A program made the position numbers and the translations under genes. From Dreissena polymorpha (Eukaryota > Mollusca > Bivalvia > Myida > Dreissenidae): a stretch of DNA of 64,000 nucleotides. The notes beneath the pieces were generated by a model, which had not been told where the DNA came from, did not search any database, and was given only the letters and a program-made list of their open reading frames with translations. Where the stretch lies: NCBI RefSeq assembly GCF_020536995.1, contig NC_068359.1:75778882-75842881 (forward strand). The letters run 5' to 3'. Shown piece after piece: positions 46,474 to 58,452 of the stretch (position 1 is the stretch's first letter; each line of letters begins with the position of its first letter).

Positions 46474-49451
46474 AGGTTACATTACACTAAATCATTGTGT
46501 ATCCCTCCGTGGTCCATTCGAAAGTAGTGCCTATTTCTAAAGAGTTCCTTTTCTCTTCTTGAATATAAGCCATTTAACAATGTGAGACATGTCTTTTGTG
46601 GTTATTTGTAATATCCTGTATGTGTCTGGAGTACTTTGATGCCTTGGATTGGAAGCTACCTTAAAAGATGAACTTTTGAGGGTGTGTTTTCTATTGTGTG
46701 GGGCTTTTGTCGAAATTAGGATTCCGAAACACGTTTTTCTACGGTGGGTTCATTCGACAGCGATTTACTTTCTTAGAAGTTGCGAGACGGTATGTTTTTG
46801 ATTGCAATTATTGGAAGATGACAGATCCATCTTTAAAATGATACCAGGTTCGGAAAAATTGATACGTCGGAAAGGCAAGAAAAATGCTGTGAAAGTTGTC
46901 AGTTTTATAATGGGACCCTATGGGAATCGGAATTAGTGTAATATAACCTTTAAAAAGCACATTTACTGCAATGTCAAGGTCACATGGATTCGTCTGCAAG
47001 CGAGACAAGTAGAAAATGAATTTTAATGAATGTTTTGATGATTTGGGTGCTAAAATAGATGAGAGGTGTCAATATTTTGGTCCAAATGGATGTTTTAGGT
47101 GGTTTTGGACTGTTCTGGATGGGTGGGGGACCTGGTATGGACAAGTAAGGGTAACATTCCAACAAATCTTAAATGTAAATATTATTATGTCCATAGATTG
47201 AAGTTTCAGGTGGAGAGCAAGATGAAAAATATGCAAAATTACATGCATGCAACCCATTTATGCCATTTTTCTCTTTGTTTGTAGGCCTGACCGTTTGTCC
47301 TTGAGCCGTAGATGGTCAACAATCCGCTAGCTGTCTTGCTCTGACTGGTGCACTGGACATGATTTCAATGTGAGTCATCATACTGATTGTTTAATTAACA
47401 CATGAATTTCAGTTTGTTCGTTAAAGTACTAACTTAGCTGTGTATTTTTACAGTGGACGTAGTGGTACGGTGCAGGTGGTAGACTAGGTATTTCCATATA
47501 TACACTATGTTTACAGAATTGCGGCCAGTGGAGCAACATAGCTGATGAGTTAATAGCACTAGTTCTTCAGACAAATCACGTTATTTTCAACCTATAAAGC
47601 ATATTTAGCTGTAGTTGGGGCCAATTAGCTGTTAGATCTGGCTTTTGTTCTGTTAAGCCCTTAGAGTAATGAATTTCAGAGTGAAGACCATAGCGCCTTT
47701 TCCTAGTCAAGTATCGGGCAGCTGTATGTCTTTTCAGAAATGCACATGTATTTTTAAGCATGTCATTGTGTTTGCTTTTAATAAGATAGGCAATAAACTC
47801 ATAACCTTTAGACAAATGAGCATCTGTAAATTCAGATTTCACTATTTCAGAGTCAGCCAGACCATGATTGAGCTTAAGGGTTGTGCTGCGGATGCAGCCT
47901 GTGCAGTTCCGGGAGAAAGTCACTGTCTCGGGCAATGCGGTCTGGTATCAGGTAAGCACTATTGAAAGCCTCACACTTTTGGGGGGTCTGAAGCCTTGTG
48001 CTGTCAATGCGATCTGGTTCAAGTACAATAAGAATGCATTCTCAAAGCAGTACTTCATCAGATATGGTTATCTTAAGCTTACAGTTCGCGGGCAGATATG
48101 ACTTCGATTTGTTCTTGCTAGCAGAACCCCTACAGGCCAAACTATGCGTTAAGCACTATTTTCCACAGCAACCCTTGCAGACAGAAAAACAATACTTAAA
48201 ATTACTTCTGGCATTTAATTTCTAATTTCCTACATATCTCTTTTGTATGTTTGTTTGCCCTTTTTAACTCTGACATGCCATCTTGCTCACATTGATGGAG
48301 CATACCTGTTTTTGTTAGAGCCAAGTCCCCGGCTGCTCGAGTTTGCCGTGTCAATAATGAGAAAGCCATGGCATGATGTCTCCTCTATGTGTTTCCTTAT
48401 CTCAGTGTTGAACATAATTGCCAGTTTCAGGGGCCTAAACATTTTATTTTATTAAAGGTCTGGATGATCCTTGCCTGACTGCGGGTTTGTGTACACCTCA
48501 ATCCGACTCTGTGTCCTGAACAGAGGCCGCAGTGGTGCAGCGCTTGTGGACGATCCATCAACATCCTGAAAGGTCAACACTACACCAAGCTGGGAAAATT
48601 GATCCTGATAGTCATCCCCAGGTAGTGGAATGAATGTTCACTGAACTACAGAGGAATCACACCCAAATGACTTTCCTGCCACGACATTAGTGTGGCCACT
48701 CGCGTAGGAATTCCTTAGCAAACATGCTCTTTTGCATGGTGACTGTGACATTTTTGCAAAACTTACGCTTTTCAACACTGGATTTTAAAGAGAATACTTA
48801 ATAAAATGTCGCTAACAGGACTTATTTATATGAGAGAGACTATCTGGATGCGCATTAAGTGTCACTTTGTGTCGTAAGCTGTTTGAAGGAGCGATTTGCG
48901 CCTTTTTAAGTGTTAATTTTGGGTAGCCGGCTTGTATCGGCTTGAAAGCTGAAAATTATGCCTCTCATCATAATAGCATTAATTTTTGTAATTGCAATGT
49001 GTATGTTTAGATTGTAAGTGAAGCTTTTAATAATGATTTTCTTAAAAAACATGATTTTATATGCTGTCAGTGAGTTTTTTATTGAAAAAAAGTGCTTAAA
49101 ATTTAAAAAAAGTCTCCTTTTTCATCAAGAAAAGTACACTGATTCACAATCAATACATTTATTTGGGCCTTTTGCTGATATATTGGTGAATTTCGCATGC
49201 AATGATACCAGTTTTTGCCATGAAAGTTACGCGTAACAATAATTGGAGACGCAAAATCAGCTGTCGTCACTTAGACTAAAAATCATGCATTCCGACTTGA
49301 CTGCGGCCAATTTAGTCACCGCTTTAAATGGCCATTTTAAGGCCTTTACCCCCATCCGAATGCACTGAAATTGCATATTCATTGTGGAAATAGTTGAAAT
49401 CTCATGTGGAGAAAGTTTTGAAAAAGATAGGACAAAGTTGAGTTCCCTTAA
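46474..49451. repeat. array A, copy 4
   Basis: About 2,978 bp. Single-base gains and losses appear at several sites, mostly in its second half (near 47158, 48315, 48748, 48771, 48881 and 49088). Confidence 0.95.
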
Positions 49452-50634
49452 AGGTTACATTACACTAAATCATTGTGTATCCCTCCGTGGTCCATTCGAA
49501 AGTAGTGCCTATTCTAAGAGTTCCTTTTCTCTTCTTGAATATAAGCCATTTAACAATGTGAGACATGTCTTTTGTGGTTATTTGTAATATCCTGTATGTG
49601 TCTGGAGTACTTTGATGCCTTGGATGGAAGCTACCTTAAAAGATGAACTTTTGAGGGTGTGTTTTCTATTGGTGTGGGGCTTTTGTCGAAATTAGGATTC
49701 AGAAACACTTTTTTCTACGTGGGTTCATTCGACAGCGATTTACTTTCTTAGAAGTTGCGAGACGGTATGTTTTTTGATTGCAATTATTGGAAGATGACAG
49801 ACCATCTTTAAAATGATACCAGGTTCGGAAAAATTGATACGTCGGAAAGGCAAGAAAAATGCTGTGAAAGTTGTCAGTTTTATAAGGGGACCCTATGGGA
49901 ATCGGAATTAGTGTAATATACCTTTAAAAAGCACATTTACTGCAATGTCAAGGTCACATGGATTCGTCTGCAAGCGAGACAAGTAGAAAAATGAATTTTA
50001 ATGAATGTTTTGATGATTTGGGTGCTAAAATAGATGAGAGGTGTCAATATTTTGGTCCAAATGGATGTTTTAGGTGGTTTTGGACTGTTCTGGATGGGAT
50101 GGGGACCTGGGTATGGACAAGTAAGGGTAACATTTCCACACAAATCTTAAATGTAAATATATTATGTCCATAGATTGAAGTTTCAGGTGGAGAGCAAGAT
50201 GAAAATATGCAAAATTACATGCATGCAACCCATTTTATGCCATTTTTCTCTTTGTTTGTAGGCCTGACCGTTTGTCCTTGAGCCGTAGATGGTCAACAAT
50301 CCGCTAGCTGTCTTGCTCTGACTGGTGCACTGGACATGATTTCAATGTGAGTCCTCATACTGATTGTTTAATTAACACATGAATTTCAGTTGGTTCGTTT
50401 AAAGTACTAACTTAGCTGTGTATTTTTTACAGTGGACGTAGTGGTACGGTGCAGGTGGTTAGACTAGGTATTGTTCCATTTCCACTATACACTATGTTTA
50501 CAGAATTGCGGCCAGTGGAGCAACATAGCTGATGAGTTAATAGCACTAGTTTCTTCAGACAAAATCACGTTATTTTAACCTAATAAAGCATATTTAGCTG
50601 TAGTTGGGGCCAATTAGCTGTAGATCTGGCTTTT
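49452..50634. repeat. array A, copy 5, partial and error-rich
   Basis: Stops at the gap. Small insertions and deletions occur every few tens of bases relative to copies 1-4, consistent with unpolished long-read sequence. Confidence 0.9.
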
Positions 50635-50734
50635 NNNNNNNNNNNNNNNNNNNNNNNNNNNNNNNNNNNNNNNNNNNNNNNNNNNNNNNNNNNNNNNNNN
50701 NNNNNNNNNNNNNNNNNNNNNNNNNNNNNNNNNN
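50635..50734. other. assembly gap of exactly 100 N
   Basis: A run of 100 N, a conventional scaffolding gap size, so its true length is unknown. Array A lies on the left and array B on the right. Confidence 1.
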
Positions 50735-53303
50735 ACACATTCTCTGTACGGGCACTTGCCATGACTTTATTTTTTGAATATTTCTGTGTTCATGTGGTAG
50801 GAAAACATTGTTGTATACTACAATTCCCTGTTTTGCTTTTAGGTTGGAGACTACATAAGACTTTGACAGTTGGCGGGAAACCATCATCAACTGGAGAGAT
50901 GCCGGTAAAAAGATGCCATAAAACAGTGACCGCTGATTCGCATTGAGTTCTTTCTTACATATTGGATGACCTATGTTTTTCTTGTTTAAATCATTGCGGC
51001 TTGGAATGCTCTTTAAGAAAAGGTATGGTTATGGGTGTCTACGCGCAAAAGTTTGACTTTATTTTTTGTTAAAGTTATTGCTTTTACATTGAATTTGTGC
51101 AGGAAATCTTTTGGTATGTTGTGACCTAAACTAACTTATGATAAAATGAAATATCATCTGCAAGTGCAAAGTATGACTGGGAAAGCAGATTTTTGGGCAT
51201 TTCTTAGCAAGGGAAGAAAATAAGTGCATTAAATGCATGACTTACGATTATTTGACCTGGATAGTTGTTTTCAAGTTGACCCCCCCACCCTTATATAGTG
51301 GATTAAGGGCTAAATTGCGTTCCGACTTAAATTCAACCACATATTGGTTGACCGTGTCGCGTTATAAGTAATGTGTTACATGAAGTTAGAATTCAACGCC
51401 AGGGACTCCGTGATCGAGTAACGCAACTAAAGCTTTTGGGCGAAAAGCATGAACATTCAACAGAGCCCCATTTCACCCGACATGGAATGGCAGGCATTTT
51501 TACAGTATGGACAGTGCAGCAGATGCTTAACTGAGCCAGCCTTCATATTTAGTACAATCATGAATTTAGCAGCTTATCACTTCATATTATTCATAAAGTA
51601 CACTTAAAATACATAAATGCATGTTTTTGTTTCATTTTTTTTTATCTTTTTCTATTGGGTATTTTGACTTTTTCAGGTAAAGGAATGTCTGCGACTAAGT
51701 CAAGGGCCACTGGATAAGGGTTGTTTGATGGCAAAACAGGTATAATATCATTTTGTTATCATGTACACAAGCAAATAAGCATATGTATGATGCTTTAGGT
51801 GTGAAAGACTGTCATAATCAGGTTTGTGGTCACTCACACACTTGCCGTCATGTAATTCTCCTCGCAGTTTGTATTGATAGTTCCGCGTCCTGACATGTAA
51901 AGCTCGTGCTTTGTTGGCAGCTGAAGTTGGCACTTAACAGGTTTATCCTTGTTCCTGAGCATGTATGCAGTACAGCTGAGTTGATTTGCTACTTGTAACC
52001 CTACAATTAGCTTGTTTTTGGTATTGTTTTCTCACAATATGCTTATATTCATGTTCCGGCTTAAAAGGGTGTCGCGCCTTACTTAAACATAGGATTGTTA
52101 TAGCAAGTGTCCCCTTCATCATTTACCTTAGAGGGATCTTTTTGACAAAATTTGGCACTTTCAGCAACTTGTTTTGTTTTTTATTTGGTACATGCTTCTC
52201 TCATTCAGTGATTTAATGACAGTATTGTCCCTTATTCGTTTTTCTTTGCATAAAAAGGTGACATGAATCATTGATATTTGTTGTGTTGAGAATTCCTGCA
52301 GGAAGCTGTGTCCCCAAAAGAAGTACTAGAAACCCCTTTCAGGACACTGCCTTGATCTGAACTGCCTTTCTACCGCTGTTCTACATGGAACATCATTGCT
52401 AAGCTATAATGCTTGCCTACATATGTATATTTCTTTCATTTAACTTTTCCTTCCAGCTTAACCACCCCCCCCCCTGCCCACAAATGAGCATTGTATTCTT
52501 TCGCTTGGTTACAAACTCCCATTTGGACCAGATTGCCACCATAAAAATAGCCTAAAGTACTTATTTTGTGTCCAAAATATGAAAATTTGTATTGTCTGGA
52601 ACCTCTAATTGAGAGCTGGCAATGCATATTGACCATCTGCTGCAGTTAAAAGGCACCCATGACATTATATGCTAGAATATTTCATTGGCGGCTGGTAAAT
52701 AAATGGGCAACCGATCGACAAGGCGCTTTCAAGATTTTACACTTTTATTGGTGTGAAATAACAAGTTATTGGAAGCTTATTGATTACTACACTTCAAAGT
52801 ATCTTTGATCTCTCATTTTGACTAATTAGTTTATTGTCTTGGATGAAATTTGATTGTTTTTGCTTTGAAATTGGCATTTTTGGGATGATTAAAAAAACAC
52901 ACAAAAAAGACATTATCAAAATTGCTTAGAGTGAAAATATCTGACAAATTCATTCTTTCCCCACCACACATTAGCCCTACTTGCATGTTTATTTGGTTTG
53001 TTTTGGTATTTTATTGCAGATATTGAACACAACAGCTTTAAAATCTTAAAGGGGCAGTTAAGCTTAACAGACCTAATATCGCCTTCTTCGGACTAAAAAC
53101 ACCCGCGTGTGAAAATATGATACAGAATGGCCAAATGGACAGCTTATCCAGCCAAACTTGGTGCAATATGGATGGGATGATAATAATATGAAAGAAAAAC
53201 ACATTTCAGTCAAAATAAATTTCTCTTATAGGTTACGATACACTAAATACTTTTGGTGTTCAATGCTATACCCTCTAAAAACAAAATCTTCATTTATTTG
53301 TAG
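50735..53303. repeat. array B, copy 0 (starts at the gap, error-rich)
   Basis: About 2,569 bp. It begins at ACACATTCTCTG (later copies ACACAATTCTCTG) and differs from them by many one-base gains and losses and a TAAGTA insertion near 51368. Confidence 0.9.
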
Positions 53304-53944
53304 ACACAATTCTCTGTACGGGCACTTGCCATGACTTTATTTTTGAATATTTCTGTGTTCATGTGGTAGGGAAAACATTGTTGTATACTACAAATTCCCT
53401 GTTTGCTTTTAGGTTGGAGACTACATAAGACTTTGACAGTTGGCGGGAAACCATCATCAACTGGAGAGATGCCGGTAAAAAGATGGCCATAAAACAGTGA
53501 CCGCTGATTCGCATTGAGTTCTTTCTTACATATTGGATGACCTATGTTTTTTCTTGTTTAAATCATTGCGGCTTGGAATGCTCTTTAAGAAAAGGTATGG
53601 TTATGGGGGTGTCTACGCGCAAAAGTTTGACTTTATTTTTTGTTAAAGTTATTGCTTTTACATTGAATTTGTGCAGGAAATCTTTTGGTATGTTGTGACC
53701 TAAACTAACTTATGATAAAAATGAAATATCATCTGCAAGTGCAAAGTATGACTGGGAAAGCAGATTTTTGGGCATTTCTTAGCAAAAGGGAAGAAAATAA
53801 GTGCATTAAATGCATGAATTCAGATTATTTGACCTGGAATAGTTGTTTTTCAAGTTGACCCCCCACCCTTATATAGTGGATTAAGGGCTAAATTGCGTTC
53901 CGACTTAAATTCAACCACATATTGGTTGACCGTGTCGCGTTAAT

Positions 53945-54169
53945 GTGTTACATGAAGTTAGAATTCAACGCCAGGGACTCCGTGATCGAGTAACGCAACT
54001 AAAGCTTTTGGCGAAAAGCATGAACATTCAAACAGAGCCCCATTTCACCGACATGGAATGGCAGGCATTTTTACAGTATGGACAGTGCAGCAGATGCTTA
54101 ACTGAGCCAGCCTTCATATTTAGTACAATCATGAATTTAGCAAGCTTTATCACTTCATATTATTCATAA
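53945..54169 (+). CDS. array B plus-strand frame, candidate coding
   Basis: The frame reads EVRIQRQGLRDRVTQLKLL, then AKSMNIQTEPHFTDMEWQAF and LQYGQCSRCL. It is amphipathic, well mixed and more GC-balanced than the flanks, and the complementary strand has stops. The last part (FIFSTIMNLASFITSYYS) looks like read-through into an intron. No good splice acceptor was found at its left. Same frame in copies at 56520-56744, 59095-59319 and 61669-61893. No family recognised. Confidence 0.4.
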   Translation: MLHEVRIQRQGLRDRVTQLKLLAKSMNIQTEPHFTDMEWQAFLQYGQCSRCLTEPAFIFSTIMNLASFITSYYS

Positions 54170-54249
54170 AAGTACACTTAAAATACATAAATGCATGTTT
54201 TTGTTTCATTTTTTTTATCTTTTTCTATTGGGTATTTTGACTTTTTCAG

Positions 54250-54311
54250 GTAAAGGAATGTCTGCGACTAAGTCAAGGGCCACTGGATAAGGGTTGTTGA
54301 TGGCAAAACAG
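54250..54311 (+). CDS. array B plus-strand candidate exon
   Basis: After TGACTTTTTCAG the plus strand reads VKECLRLSQGPLDKGC and then TGA in clean copies, with a donor-like CAG|GTAATA shortly after. In copy 0 one extra T (near 51724) keeps the frame open through LMAKQ to the donor. Because copy 0 is the unpolished one, the stop-containing version is probably true, but the protein-like character of the open version is notable. Confidence 0.3.
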
Positions 54312-54320
54312 GTAATAATA

Positions 54321-54506
54321 TCATTTTGTTATCATGTACACAAGCAAATAAGCATATGTATGATGCTTTAGGTGTGAAAGACTGTCATAATCAGGTTTGT
54401 GGTCACTCACACACTTGCCGTCATGTAATTCTCCTCGCAGTTTGTATTGATAGTTCCGCGTCCTGACATGTAAAGCTCGTGCTTTGTTGGCAGCTGAAGT
54501 TGGCAC
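54321..54506 (-). CDS. array B minus-strand frame with a core conserved in array A
   Basis: 61 open codons. The core at 54390-54461 ends ELHDGKCVSDHKPD and aligns without gaps to array A's EIHYSKGLTEQKPD region. An acceptor-like CCAACTTCAG precedes it, followed by AANKARALHVRTRNYQYKL. A perfect donor word GTGAGT lies inside the core (TGT|GTGAGT), but similarity to array A continues past it. Same frame at 51748-51933, 56896-57081, 59471-59656 and 62045-62230. Function unknown. Confidence 0.5.
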   Translation of the reverse strand: MPTSAANKARALHVRTRNYQYKLRGELHDGKCVSDHKPDYDSLSHLKHHTYAYLLVYMITK

Positions 54507-54874
54507 TTAACAGGTTTATCCTTGTTCCTGAGCATGTATGCAGTACAGCTGAGTTGATTTGCTACTTGTAACCCTACAATTAGCTTGTTTTTGGTATTGT
54601 TTTCTCACAATATGCTTATATTCATGGTTCCGGCTTAAAAGGGTGTCGCGCCTTACTTAAACATAGGATTGTTATAGCAAGTGTCCCCTTCATCATTTAC
54701 CTTAGAGGGATCTTTTTGACAAAATTTGGCACTTTCAGCAACTTGTTTTGTTTTTTTATTTGGTACATGCTTCTCTCATTCAGTGATTTAATGACAGTAT
54801 TGTCCTTATTCGTTTTTCTTTGCATAAAAAGGTGACATGAATCATTGATATTTGTTGTGTTGAGAATTCTGCAG

Positions 54875-54928
54875 GAAGCTGTGTCCCCAAAAGAAGTACT
54901 AGAAACCCCTTTCAGGACACTGCCTTGA
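54875..54928 (+). CDS. array B plus-strand candidate last exon
   Basis: Acceptor GAATTCTGCAG is followed by EAVSPKEVLETPFRTLP and a TGA at 54926-54928. The peptide is protein-like but short, and no polyadenylation signal follows closely. It recurs in every array B copy at the same offset. Confidence 0.3.
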   Translation, partial: EAVSPKEVLETPFRTLP

Positions 54929-55554
54929 TCTGAACTGCCTTTCTACCGCTGTTACTACATGGAACATCATTGCTAAGCTTATAATGCTTGCCTACATATG
55001 TATATTTCTTTCAATTTAACTTTTCCTTCCAGCTTAACCCCCCCCCCCCCTGCCCACAAATGAGCATTGTATTCTTTCGCTTGGTTACAAACTCCCATTT
55101 GGACCAGATTGCCACCATAAAAATAGCCTAAAGTACTTATTTTGTGTCCAAAATATGAAAATTGTATTGTCTGGAACCTCTAATTGAGAGCTGGCAATGC
55201 ATATTGACCATCTGCTGCAGTTAAAAGGCACCCATGACATTATATGCTAGAATATTTCATTGGCGGCTGGTAAATAAATGGGCAACGATCGACAAGGCGC
55301 TTTCAAGATTTTACACTTTTATTGGTGTGAAATAACAAGTTATTGGAAGCTTATTGATTACTACACTTCAAAGTATCTTTGATCTCTCATTTTGACTAAT
55401 TAGTTTATTGTCTTGGATGAAATTGGATTGTTTTTGCTTTGAAATTGGCATTTTTGGGATGATTAAAAAAACACACAAAAAAGACATTATCAAAATTGCT
55501 TAGAGTGAAAATATCTGACAAATTCATTCTTTCCCCACCACACATTAGCCCTAC

Positions 55555-55764
55555 TTGCATGTTTATTTGGTTTGTTTTGGTATTTTATTGCAGATATTGA
55601 ACACAACAGCTTTAAATCTTAAAGGGGCAGTTAAGCTTAACAGACCTAATATCGCCTTCTTCGGACTAAAAACACCCGCGTGTGAAAATATGATACAGAA
55701 TGGCCAAATGGACAGCTTATCCAGCCAAACTTGGTGCAATATGGATGGGATGATAATAATATGA
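55555..55764 (+). CDS. array B plus-strand frame, candidate coding
   Basis: After the acceptor TTTTATTGCAG (55593) the plus strand reads LNTTALNLKGAVKLNRPNI, then AFFGLKTPACENMI and SSQTWCNMDG to a TGA at about 55764. The minus strand is also open here (55563-55775), so strand choice rests only on the splice site and composition. It recurs at 58131-58340, 60705-60914 and 63278-63487. No family recognised. Confidence 0.35.
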   Translation: MHVYLVCFGILLQILNTTALNLKGAVKLNRPNIAFFGLKTPACENMIQNGQMDSLSSQTWCNMDGMIII

Positions 55765-55876
55765 AAGAAAAACACATTTCAGTCAAAATAAATTTCTCTT
55801 ATAGGTTACGATACACTAAATACTTTTGGTGTTCAATGCTATACCCTCTAAAAACAAAATCTTCATTTATTTGTAG

Positions 55877-58452
55877 ACACAATTCTCTGTACGGGCACTT
55901 GCCATGACTTTATTTTTGAATATTTCTGTGTTCATGTGGTAGGGAAAACATTGTTGTATACTACAAATTCCCTGTTTTGCTTTTAGGTTGGAGACTACAT
56001 AAGACTTTGACAGTTGGCGGGAAACCATCATCAACTGGAGAGATGCCGGTAAAAAGATGGCCATAAAACAGTGACCGCTGATTCGCATTGAGTTCTTTCT
56101 TACATATTGGATGACCTATGTTTTTTCTTGTTTAAATCATTGCGGCTTGGAATGCTCTTTAAGAAAAGGTATGGTTATGGGGGTGTCTACGCGCAAAAGT
56201 TTGACTTTATTTTTTGTTAAAGTTATTGCTTTTACATTGAATTTGTGCAGGAAATCTTTTGGTATGTTGTGACCTAAACTAACTTATGATAAAAATGAAA
56301 TATCATCTGCAAGTGCAAAGTATGACTGGGAAAGCAGATTTTTGGGCATTTCTTAGCAAAAGGGAAGAAAATAAGTGCATTAAATGCATGAATTCAGATT
56401 ATTTGACCTGGAATAGTTGTTTTTCAAGTTGACCCCCCCACCCTTATATAGTGGATTAAGGGCTAAATTGCGTTCCGACTTAAATTCAACCACATATTGG
56501 TTGACCGTGTCGCGTTAATGTGTTACATGAAGTTAGAATTCAACGCCAGGGACTCCGTGATCGAGTAACGCAACTAAAGCTTTTGGCGAAAAGCATGAAC
56601 ATTCAAACAGAGCCCCATTTCACCGACATGGAATGGCAGGCATTTTTACAGTATGGACAGTGCAGCAGATGCTTAACTGAGCCAGCCTTCATATTTAGTA
56701 CAATCATGAATTTAGCAAGCTTTATCACTTCATATTATTCATAAAAGTACACTTAAAATACATAAATGCATGTTTTTGTTTCATTTTTTTTATCTTTTTC
56801 TATTGGGTATTTTGACTTTTTCAGGTAAAGGAATGTCTGCGACTAAGTCAAGGGCCACTGGATAAGGGTTGTTGATGGCAAAACAGGTAATAATATCATT
56901 TTGTTATCATGTACACAAGCAAATAAGCATATGTATGATGCTTTAGGTGTGAAAGACTGTCATAATCAGGTTTGTGGTCACTCACACACTTGCCGTCATG
57001 TAATTCTCCTCGCAGTTTGTATTGATAGTTCCGCGTCCTGACATGTAAAGCTCGTGCTTTGTTGGCAGCTGAAGTTGGCACTTAACAGGTTTATCCTTGT
57101 TCCTGAGCATGTATGCAGTACAGCTGAGTTGATTTGCTACTTGTAACCCTACAATTAGCTTGTTTTTGGTATTGTTTTCTCACAATATGCTTATATTCAT
57201 GGTTCCGGCTTAAAAGGGTGTCGCGCCTTACTTAAACATAGGATTGTTATAGCAAGTGTCCCCTTCATCATTTACCTTAGAGGGATCTTTTTGACAAAAT
57301 TTGGCACTTTCAGCAACTTGTTTTGTTTTTTTATTTGGTACATGCTTCTCTCATTCAGTGATTTAATGACAGTATTGTCCTTATTCGTTTTTCTTTGCAT
57401 AAAAAGGTGACATGAATCATTGATATTTGTTGTGTTGAGAATTCTGCAGGAAGCTGTGTCCCCAAAAGAAGTACTAGAAACCCCTTTCAGGACACTGCCT
57501 TGATCTGAACTGCCTTTCTACCGCTGTTACTACATGGAACATCATTGCTAAGCTTATAATGCTTGCCTACATATGTATATTTCTTTCAATTTAACTTTTC
57601 CTTCCAGCTTAACCCCCCCCCCCCCTGCCCACAAATGAGCATTGTATTCTTTCGCTTGGTTACAAACTCCCATTTGGACCAGATTGCCACCATAAAAATA
57701 GCCTAAAGTACTTATTTTGTGTCCAAAATATGAAAATTTGTATTGTCTGGAACCTCTAATTGAGAGCTGGCAATGCATATTGACCATCTGCTGCAGTTAA
57801 AAGGCACCCATGACATTATATGCTAGAATATTTCATTGGCGGCTGGTAAATAAATGGGCAACGATCGACAAGGCGCTTTCAAGATTTTACACTTTTATTG
57901 GTGTGAAATAACAAGTTATTGGAAGCTTATTGATTACTACACTTCAAAGTATCTTTGATCTCTCATTTTGACTAATTAGTTTATTGTCTTGGATGAAATT
58001 GGATTGTTTTTGCTTTGAAATTGGCATTTTTGGGATGATTAAAAAAACACACAAAAAAGACATTATCAAAATTGCTTAGAGTGAAAATATCTGACAAATT
58101 CATTCTTTCCCCACCACACATTAGCCCTACTTGCATGTTTATTTGGTTTGTTTTGGTATTTTATTGCAGATATTGAACACAACAGCTTTAAATCTTAAAG
58201 GGGCAGTTAAGCTTAACAGACCTAATATCGCCTTCTTCGGACTAAAAACACCCGCGTGTGAAAATATGATACAGAATGGCCAAATGGACAGCTTATCCAG
58301 CCAAACTTGGTGCAATATGGATGGGATGATAATAATATGAAAGAAAAACACATTTCAGTCAAAATAAATTTCTCTTATAGGTTACGATACACTAAATACT
58401 TTTGGTGTTCAATGCTATACCCTCTAAAAACAAAATCTTCATTTATTTGTAG
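55877..58452. repeat. array B, copy 2
   Basis: 2,576 bp. It differs from copy 1 mainly in poly-C length (near 57612) and single-base run changes. Confidence 0.95.

Larger units (their letters stand above)
53304..55876. repeat. array B, copy 1
   Basis: 2,573 bp, direct orientation, clean. It contains a poly-C run near 55037 whose length varies among copies. Confidence 0.95.

Noticed and set aside
50580-50890. Minus frames spanning the N run
   Set aside because: They are bridged by unknown bases in an assembly gap.
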